Origin: Bacteroidales bacterium
GTDB lineage: Bacteria; Bacteroidota; Bacteroidia; Bacteroidales; UBA1556
Reading direction: 5' to 3'
NCBI GenBank assembly: GCA_023145955.1
Contig: JAGLDA010000103.1
Span: 1-6,184, forward strand
Length of the DNA: 6,184 nucleotides
The position numbers and the translations under genes are program-made. Every line of letters starts with the position of its first letter. Positions within the stretch are counted from its first letter, which is position 1. Shown here piece by piece: positions 1 through 4,890 of the stretch. The notes under the pieces are model-generated. The model made no database searches, was not told where the DNA came from, and worked only from the letters and a program-made list of their open reading frames with translations.

Positions 1-569
1 CCAATATCAATAAGTTGTATTATTTTCTCAATATCTTTGTCTTCACCAGCGGGATCATATTTTATTTTTAGGTTATAGCCAAATATACGGCCTACACCTT
101 GCCAAAGGATAGCGCTAACAGAGCCTCTGAGTTCTTTTAATAATTTGTATGAAGAGTGATTTGTTTCCCTATCAATTAGTTTTACTAGTATTTTCCCTTG
201 CCCAATAGTAAATTTTCTAAGTTTGCCTTCGTACTCTGCACGTATATCTTTTTCGGCTTGCTTCATTATTTTTTTTCTATCTCTTTCGTTAGGAGTAACT
301 CGTAAAAGGCTGTCGTAACTATCTAATTTTTCACCAGCGAGTTTTGCATAAGGATATACTTTCTTTACGTATCGTACTAGTCGTGTATATCTTATTTCCT
401 GACGTTTATTCTCAAATTTCTTCCGCCCAACTACATAATGTGTGGATAAGTTAATATTTGAAATAGTATCGTTATCAACAACAATAGCTTTATTTACATA
501 ACCCATCTGTGCATAGAATGATGTGCTTAGTAGTAAAAAGATAATTGTATGTAATATTCTCGTTGGCAT
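1..569 (-). CDS. Exported DUF4294 family protein (3' end outside window)
   Basis: The visible part is 189 residues read from ATG 569-567 leftwards with no stop before the window edge, so the C-terminus is missing. Residues 1-20 form a signal peptide: MPTR, a hydrophobic stretch of Ile/Leu/Phe, then SFYA with cleavage before Q21. Residues 61-78 read YTRLVRYVKKVYPYAKLA. Residues 130-148 carry KLIDRETN...SYKLLKELRGS. Residues 155-177 carry LWQGVGRIFGYNLKIKYDP.GED. Together these blocks match what I remember of DUF4294, a family typical of Bacteroidota; its biochemical function is unknown to me. After signal-peptide cleavage it should be periplasmic or outer-envelope. The middle (about 93-120) is rich in Lys, Arg and Glu and probably helical. 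The family is usually only slightly longer than this, so little should be missing. It is divergent from the HtrA-like gene, and its promoter lies directly upstream. Family assignment is by recalled sequence pattern, not by a search. Confidence 0.85.
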   Translation of the reverse strand, partial: MPTRILHTIIFLLLSTSFYAQMGYVNKAIVVDNDTISNINLSTHYVVGRKKFENKRQEIRYTRLVRYVKKVYPYAKLAGEKLDSYDSLLRVTPNERDRKKIMKQAEKDIRAEYEGKLRKFTIGQGKILVKLIDRETNHSSYKLLKELRGSVSAILWQGVGRIFGYNLKIKYDPAGEDKDIEKIIQLIDI

Positions 570-573
570 AGCA

Positions 574-604
574 CAAAAATAAGCAATTATTGCACCAAAT
601 TCAA
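574..604 (-). promoter_or_regulatory. Bacteroidota-type promoter of the DUF4294 gene
   Basis: On the minus strand, TATTTTTG at 581-574 is an exact match to the Bacteroidota -7 box TAnnTTTG. A TTG at 604-602 sits 20 bp upstream, within the usual 19-21 bp spacing of the -33 element. Only 4 bases separate the -7 box from the ATG at 569, so the transcript would start at or next to the start codon. The spacer holds an 11-bp inverted repeat, GCAATTATTGC, at 583-593. Confidence 0.55.
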
Positions 605-767
605 GTTTTGTATTTTGAAGCTGCTATTTTTTCAATAAATGTATATAAATAACCTATGTACATGACATTTTTTGAAATTCATTAACCTATTACGAAACAG
701 GAAAGCAGGTGTGATCCATATTTGGAATAATACAAATAATGGTATGTAATACGTTAATGATTTCGTT

Positions 768-775
768 TATCTTTG
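768..775 (+). promoter_or_regulatory. Promoter -7 box of the HtrA-like gene
   Basis: TATCTTTG is an exact match to the Bacteroidota -7 consensus TAnnTTTG. The -33 element is weak: TATG at 743-746 (one mismatch to TTTG) lies 21 bp upstream. Transcription would begin near 780 and leave a leader of about 20 nt, ending in an A-rich run just before ATG 804. That is a usual arrangement in this phylum, where Shine-Dalgarno sequences are rare. Confidence 0.6.
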
Positions 776-803
776 CGTCATTGTTAACCAAAAAAAAAAT
801 TAA

Positions 804-1829
804 ATGAATAAATTGATAGTAATAGTTGCAGTTTTTTTACTGTATACAACAGCATCTTTCGCGCAAGATATTAGTGCTTTATACGAAAAACTTAATAAGT
901 CAGTGGTCGTTATTAAGGTTATGGAAAGTAAAACTAAAGGAACAGGAGTTTCTTCCGATAAGGTTTCATATGGTGCTTTAGGCTCAGGTGTTCTAATTGA
1001 TAATAAAGGAACTATACTTACCGCTGCTCATGTTGTGAATAATGCTGATAAAATTAAAGTAATTTTTGCTGATGGGCAAGAGTTGATGGCTAAAGTGACA
1101 GGTTTATCTAAAATTGCAGATGTAGCTAAAATTGAAATTTTGGGAGTTATAAAAAACCCAAATCCTGCTAAAGTTGGAGATAGTGATAAATCTAGAATAG
1201 GTGATAAAGTAATGATTATTGGTAGTCCAATGGGATTAGAGCACTCTTTGTCTGTGGGTTATATTTCTCGTAAAGAAAAGCATAAGTCTAAGACTAGCGG
1301 ATTTAGCCGTTTAGAATTTTTTCAGACAGATGCAGCTATAAATACTGGAAATTCTGGTGGCCCTATGTTCAATATGGATGGTGAAGTTATTGGTATTGTT
1401 AGTTCAATAATGTCGCGATCGGGTGGTTTTGAAGGTATAGGCTTTGTTGCTACTATTAATATTGTGAAAGATTTGCTAATAAATAAGCATAATACATGGT
1501 TAGGTATGGATTCTCAAATTCTATATGGACCACTTGCTCTTGCATTAAATGTTCCTCAAGGTGGAGGCGTACTTGTGGAGAATGTTACTGAAAATTCCCC
1601 TGCTTATTATATGGGTTTGAAAGGTGGTTCTATAATAGTACAAATAGGCAAAGAGGAACTTGTTATTGGTGGTGATATCATAATTCAATTAGATGATAAA
1701 AGACTAGATACCCCTGAAGAAATTTTGAAAGCCTTAGATTATCTTAATGCTCTTAAAGTTGGTGATAAGTACACTTTTAAAGTGCTACGAATGGGTAAAA
1801 TGATTGATATAGTTTGGACAGTGAAATAG
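804..1829 (+). CDS. HtrA-like trypsin-family serine protease with one PDZ domain, exported
   Basis: The protein has 341 residues. Residues 1-20 form a signal peptide ending SFA with cleavage before Q21, so it acts in the periplasm or envelope. The protease domain spans about 25-228. The catalytic triad is visible: His76 in TAAHVV, Asp106 in IADVAKIEI and Ser184 in TGNSGGP. The oxyanion/substrate region follows as GEVIGIVSS (193-201) and GIGFVATI (211-218). A C-terminal PDZ domain occupies about 232-341, with SPAYYMGL, GGDIIIQLDDKRL and a closing KVLRMGKMIDIVW strand. The extra GGSIIVQIGKEELVI segment before GGDII is an insert seen in some HtrA PDZ domains. Known HtrA proteins degrade or refold damaged envelope proteins. 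With a single PDZ and this length it resembles DegS in layout, but it has a cleavable signal peptide rather than a membrane anchor. A regulatory-protease role is therefore possible but not shown. It is monocistronic, with its own promoter and terminator. The start is fixed by the signal peptide and the A-rich leader. Confidence 0.93.
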   Translation: MNKLIVIVAVFLLYTTASFAQDISALYEKLNKSVVVIKVMESKTKGTGVSSDKVSYGALGSGVLIDNKGTILTAAHVVNNADKIKVIFADGQELMAKVTGLSKIADVAKIEILGVIKNPNPAKVGDSDKSRIGDKVMIIGSPMGLEHSLSVGYISRKEKHKSKTSGFSRLEFFQTDAAINTGNSGGPMFNMDGEVIGIVSSIMSRSGGFEGIGFVATINIVKDLLINKHNTWLGMDSQILYGPLALALNVPQGGGVLVENVTENSPAYYMGLKGGSIIVQIGKEELVIGGDIIIQLDDKRLDTPEEILKALDYLNALKVGDKYTFKVLRMGKMIDIVWTVK

Positions 1830-1851
1830 TAATATTTTCACTTTATCTTTT

Positions 1852-1902
1852 AGCCTTCAACAATAATTTGCATTTTGCGAATTATTATTGAAGGCTTTTT
1901 TT
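1852..1902 (+). terminator. Rho-independent terminator of the HtrA-like gene
   Basis: The left arm at 1852-1871 (AGCCTTCAACAATAATTTGC) pairs with 1877-1896 around an ATTTT loop. The 20-bp stem has one C-A mismatch and one U-G wobble. Seven T residues follow at 1896-1902. It starts 22 bp after the protease stop codon. The T-run overlaps the stop codon of the convergent DUF6873-type gene. On the minus strand the same hairpin is followed by A-rich rather than T-rich sequence, so termination in that direction would not be canonical. Confidence 0.9.
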
Positions 1903-2575
1903 ATATAAAGAAAATCCCCCCTATGTCCATAAGCTTTCCATCAGATAATTCTACTATAGTATAACCTTTCTGTTTGCAGAATTCTCTAATATCATTCCCT
2001 TGAGAATGGTTATTTAAACTTCCAGTAAAAAAAATTTCTTTTTTGTATATACCTGCGCAGCCGCCAATAAAGCCATAATCAAACTCTGGCAAAAGAATTT
2101 CATTATTATTTATTATTAGAGTATTATTAAAGTCCTTTTTAAGGCTTTTTTCGCTAGTTATTATGCTATCACTGTCAAGGATTAGAGTGTTGCACCTTGC
2201 GTATGATTGCTTACTTTGAATCCACTTTTTGCCTTCTGAAAGTTCTAGTATTTTTCTGTCGCAGTACCTATTATTACCTATAAAAACACCATTTCCATAG
2301 GCAACATTATATACTGAAGTTTGGGGATATTTTTCTCCTAAATTTTCTGAGCCAAATTCAAAGTTAATCTCATTGCTTTCTAATTTTTCAATTAGGCTAA
2401 TAGGCGTATTTGGAGCTACTATTAGTTTTGTGTCATTTTGAAAAATAAATATATCGGGATGCCCCGATATGGCACTATAAACTATATTTGTGGATTCCAA
2501 TTCATATAGTTCTCCATAATCTTTTAGCCTTTGCTTGGCTTGTTCGGGCAGTTTTTTATCAATAATAATCAACAT
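1901..2575 (-). CDS. DUF6873-type protein with predicted GME (guanidino-modifying enzyme) fold
   Basis: This gene encodes 224 residues from ATG 2575-2573. The frame is open to a TTG at 2584, but the MLIIIDKKLP start fits the family better. Recognisable blocks are SGHPDIF (37-43), YPQTSVYNV (83-91), KQSYARCN (122-129), ITSEKSL (139-145), LLPEFDYGFIGGCAGIY (161-177), FTGSLNNH (183-190) and a C-terminal DGKLMDIGGIFFI (212-224). I recall this series from proteins labelled DUF6873 or GME fold, mostly in Firmicutes; no function is established that I know of. There is no signal peptide or membrane segment, so it should be cytoplasmic. Characterised GME enzymes carry a nucleophilic Cys near the C-terminus; here the final residues are GGIFFI, and the cysteines are at 105, 128, 173 and 200. 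An enzymatic role is therefore uncertain. It overlaps the upstream radical SAM gene by 17 bp, which implies co-transcription and probably translational coupling. It is the last gene of the cluster. Confidence 0.75.
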   Translation of the reverse strand: MLIIIDKKLPEQAKQRLKDYGELYELESTNIVYSAISGHPDIFIFQNDTKLIVAPNTPISLIEKLESNEINFEFGSENLGEKYPQTSVYNVAYGNGVFIGNNRYCDRKILELSEGKKWIQSKQSYARCNTLILDSDSIITSEKSLKKDFNNTLIINNNEILLPEFDYGFIGGCAGIYKKEIFFTGSLNNHSQGNDIREFCKQKGYTIVELSDGKLMDIGGIFFI

Positions 2576-3566
2576 GATATTCAAGATTATTAATTTTAGA
2601 ATTACTATAGAATTTTACTCTCTTAAAACTATCAAAAAGAAATTTTCTGTTTGATGCTTGGTAGCCAATTGCAAAATTTAATTGCTTAGGCGAAACATAG
2701 ATTTTAATGCTCTTTTCTAGGGAGGTTTTATCGATTAAATTTTCAAGTTGCTGTCGCCAAACTTCAGTCATAACCTTCTCCTTAAAATTGTACATATCAG
2801 GACCAGCAACAACTTCATTTTCTATTAGGTTATCATCAGGGTAAAGCCCAATACGAAGAACTTTTACATTGCCTTTTTCGAATATCTTATATATTTCTGC
2901 ACTCTGAATAATGGCTTCGCTGGTAGTTAGCGCAGAATAATTACCTCTGTTGAATAGGGTATGTAGCGAAGTGTCTTTAATAACTAGAGTAGGGTAGATT
3001 CGTGTTTCATGTGCTCCAATGTCAATTATTTTTTTTGCAGTTTCTTTAGCAATGTCCAAGGAGTCTCCAGGGAGTCCAAGCATCATCTGTAACCCTAGGG
3101 TAAATTTATTCTGTAGAATTAGTTTGCTAGCATTTTTCACTGCATTATAATCATGACCACGATGGCTTTTTAGTAATACATCATTATCTAATGATTGCGC
3201 ACCAAGCTCAATATGACTTACACCATATTTCTTTAATATATTAAGAATATTTTGGTCAATATTATCAGGCCGAGTAGAGATACGAATACCTTTTATTTTG
3301 CCGCTTTTGATGTAAGCTTGGGTTAGTTTTAGGAATTCAATTTGCTCATTAATTGGCATTGCGGTAAAAGTACCACCAAAAAAAGCTATTTGTATTTCTG
3401 AGTTTTCTTCAGGAATACTTAATAAATAACTATTTATTGTTTCTACAATATCATTATAATCAATGGTAGTATCCTGCCCAGTTATTTTCTGCTGATTGCA
3501 ATAAATACACTGAAAAGGACAGGCTCTCTCAGGAATAAATATAGGTATATTGTAATGACGAATCAC
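2559..3566 (-). CDS. Elp3-like radical SAM protein without acetyltransferase domain
   Basis: I chose GTG 3566-3564 as start, giving 335 residues beginning MIRHYNIPIFIPERAC, which is where this family normally begins. The frame is open upstream to a TTG at 3680, which would add 38 residues with no recognisable motif. The [4Fe-4S] cluster motif CxxxCxxC is at Cys16, Cys20 and Cys23 (CPFQCIYCNQ). The SAM-binding GGT is at 64-66 (FFGGTFTAMP). ISTRPDNI (97-104) and ELGAQSLDNDVLLKSHRGH (120-138) follow, then a MMLGLPGDS block and the VLRIGLYPDD and AGPDMYNF segments. These are features of the radical SAM half of Elp3. Elp3 itself modifies wobble uridines of tRNA and has a GNAT domain, for which there is no room here. 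Substrate and reaction of the short proteins are unknown to me. The protein is cytoplasmic. It lies downstream of nusB and overlaps the DUF6873-type gene. I found no convincing TAnnTTTG box directly upstream, so read-through from nusB is likely. Confidence 0.85.
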   Translation of the reverse strand: MIRHYNIPIFIPERACPFQCIYCNQQKITGQDTTIDYNDIVETINSYLLSIPEENSEIQIAFFGGTFTAMPINEQIEFLKLTQAYIKSGKIKGIRISTRPDNIDQNILNILKKYGVSHIELGAQSLDNDVLLKSHRGHDYNAVKNASKLILQNKFTLGLQMMLGLPGDSLDIAKETAKKIIDIGAHETRIYPTLVIKDTSLHTLFNRGNYSALTTSEAIIQSAEIYKIFEKGNVKVLRIGLYPDDNLIENEVVAGPDMYNFKEKVMTEVWRQQLENLIDKTSLEKSIKIYVSPKQLNFAIGYQASNRKFLFDSFKRVKFYSNSKINNLEYHVDYY

Positions 3567-3700
3567 TCTTATATATTTATTATTATCAGTTATAAATTTT
3601 TTATGACAAACTCCATTCTTAACTCCGTTTACTTCTTTCAGATAAACCACATAAGGCACATGAGGAACATAAGTACACAATAGTTTCCTAGCCTATTTTT

Positions 3701-3742
3701 CCGGAGTTTTTACCGAAGTGTCATCCTGAGTTTTTACTGAAG
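3701..3742. repeat. Pair of 18-bp direct repeats between nusB and the radical SAM gene
   Basis: CCGGAGTTTTTACCGAAG at 3701-3718 and CCTGAGTTTTTACTGAAG at 3725-3742 match at 16 of 18 positions, separated by TGTCAT, giving a period of 24 bp. The pair begins 6 bp beyond the nusB stop codon (on the minus strand) and lies in non-coding sequence if the GTG start of the next gene is right. The TCATCCTGAG...GAAGGA layout resembles dispersed intergenic repeats I have seen in Bacteroidota genomes, but this window alone cannot show that it recurs. Confidence 0.6.
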
Positions 3743-3748
3743 GAGATT

Positions 3749-4714
3749 TTACTGCCCCACAAGCCCTCTGCCTTTTTTGTTAATAGTTTTAGAGCGAAGC
3801 CCATCAGATATAGTTCTGTCTAATAATCCATTAACAAATACGCTACTTCTAGGGGAGCTAAAGTGTTTTGCTAGCTCAATCATTTCGTTAAGGGTTACTT
3901 TTAAAGGTATTGAGTCAAAATAGAATACTTCAGACATGCCCATTCTTAAAAGAATTAAATCCATAGTGGCAATTCTATCAAATTCCCAATTATTAGATTT
4001 GCTCTCAATTATTTTATTGAAGGCCTCCTCATTTATTATACTCTCTCTAACTAAATTTATTACAAATTCTTTATCTTCAGCAGTTGTTAATTTAGATTCG
4101 CCTTTAAATAAAGTAGGGAGTTTTGTATTGATGTCTGTTTTCTCAGTATAAGAATGAATAGTAATATTTACCATTGCAAAGCTCATATAATAATCCTCAC
4201 TCCACATTGAGTTTATTTCCTCAAAATGTGAGCGCAATATATTATTTTTTATTAAGTGATTTCTAACCAATGATAGAATAATATCTTTGTCTTGCTCATA
4301 AGTATTTGTATCTCGTTGCATGTATTTTACATAATCTTTGCTCGATCTAAAATCATGAACTATTTTTCTTATAGTATCAGAAGCCAATGACCATGAGATT
4401 TTAAGATTTTTCTCTTTCTTGAGGAAATCTTTATTCATAGCAATTTGATGCAGAAATTTATTATCTATAAACCTTGTGTTTGGATTTAAATCTTCAGGAG
4501 TAGGAATGTATTTATTCTTTGATGTTTCAAGCGATTCCTCAGCAAAACGTTGGATTGCTGTTAATAGGGATAATTGGTAAATGTATAAATCATAAAGCTT
4601 ATTTAAGTTTCCTATTAAAAGCTTTTCTGTAGCTACAATATCGGTTTCGCCTGATTGAAAATGAGCGTATAGTGACTGTAGCGCCTTTATTCGTAATTGT
4701 CGTCTGTTTAACAT
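3749..4714 (-). CDS. nusB: Transcription antitermination factor NusB, long Bacteroidota form
   Basis: The protein has 321 residues from ATG 4714-4712, giving the usual Bacteroidota opening MLNRRQLRIKALQSLYAHFQ. The frame extends only two codons further, to a TTG. NusB binds boxA RNA with NusE (ribosomal protein S10) and promotes antitermination, mainly of rRNA operons; it is cytoplasmic. Residues 1-22 match the first helix of NusB. The conserved C-terminal part spans about 208-305. It has W243 and FDRIATMDLILLRMG (245-259), then KVTLNEMIELAKHFSSPRSSVFVNGLLD (272-299), with the NE...LAK and FVNG signatures. E. coli NusB has 139 residues; the extra length here is a charged helical segment of about 180 residues between the two conserved parts, which is usual in this phylum. 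The tail ends KKGRGLVGQ. It is first gene of the minus-strand cluster and is divergent from the M1 peptidase gene, with a TAnnTTTG box about 55 bp upstream. Confidence 0.93.
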   Translation of the reverse strand: MLNRRQLRIKALQSLYAHFQSGETDIVATEKLLIGNLNKLYDLYIYQLSLLTAIQRFAEESLETSKNKYIPTPEDLNPNTRFIDNKFLHQIAMNKDFLKKEKNLKISWSLASDTIRKIVHDFRSSKDYVKYMQRDTNTYEQDKDIILSLVRNHLIKNNILRSHFEEINSMWSEDYYMSFAMVNITIHSYTEKTDINTKLPTLFKGESKLTTAEDKEFVINLVRESIINEEAFNKIIESKSNNWEFDRIATMDLILLRMGMSEVFYFDSIPLKVTLNEMIELAKHFSSPRSSVFVNGLLDRTISDGLRSKTINKKGRGLVGQ

Positions 4715-4761
4715 AATCAAAGAACTTTATATATATTTAATTAAAAAATACTATTAAACTT

Positions 4762-4769
4762 TAAGTTTG
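4762..4769 (+). promoter_or_regulatory. Candidate promoter -7 box of the M1 peptidase gene
   Basis: TAAGTTTG is an exact TAnnTTTG match. It would give transcription from about 4775 and a leader of roughly 115 nt before ATG 4891. No TTG is found at the expected -33 distance (about 4739-4743), which lowers confidence. It directly abuts the oppositely oriented box at 4770-4777. I saw no better box nearer the gene; TAGTTTTA at 4814-4821 misses the final G. Confidence 0.45.
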
Positions 4770-4777
4770 CAAATTTA
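4770..4777 (-). promoter_or_regulatory. Candidate promoter -7 box of nusB
   Basis: Read on the minus strand, 4777-4770 is TAAATTTG, an exact TAnnTTTG match. Transcription would begin near 4764 and leave a leader of about 50 nt before ATG 4714. As with its divergent partner, no clear TTG is present 19-21 bp upstream. It would drive nusB and probably the two genes downstream. Confidence 0.45.
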
Positions 4778-4830
4778 GTGCTTTTTTTTAATTATAGGAT
4801 TAAATAATTATCATAGTTTTAGAGTTTTTA

Positions 4831-4847
4831 TCAGCTTTTGAAGCTGA
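4831..4847 (+). promoter_or_regulatory. Hairpin in the presumed leader of the M1 peptidase gene
   Basis: TCAGCTT (4831-4837) and AAGCTGA (4841-4847) form a perfect 7-bp stem with a TTG loop. If A4830 is bulged, four more T-A pairs extend it (4826-4829 with 4848-4851). There is no T-run after it on either strand, so it is not a canonical terminator. It ends 43 bp before ATG 4891. A regulatory role is only a possibility. Confidence 0.35.
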
Positions 4848-4890
4848 AAAATTATTAGTTTAGCAAATTGAACAATTAAACAATTTAATA

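Noticed and set aside
656..687. Nine-codon reading frame and the 8-bp palindrome ATGTACAT in the DUF4294/protease intergenic region
   Set aside because: Too short to support as a gene; palindromes of this size are common by chance in AT-rich sequence.
2451..2470. Perfect 8-bp inverted repeat ATATCGGG / CCCGATAT with a 4-base loop
   Set aside because: It encodes the conserved SGHPDI motif of the DUF6873-type protein, so the symmetry is explained by the codons; there is no T-run and no promoter next to it.
2573..2584. TTG 2584 as start of the DUF6873-type gene
   Set aside because: ATG 2575 gives the family-like MLIIIDKKLP opening.
3936..4151. Open frame of 71 codons on the plus strand
   Set aside because: Lies wholly inside nusB on the opposite strand; no motif, and its hydrophobic composition follows from the antisense of the nusB codons.
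4712..4720. TTG 4720 as start of nusB
   Set aside because: ATG 4714 gives the standard MLNRRQLRIKALQ opening; the TTG adds only two residues.
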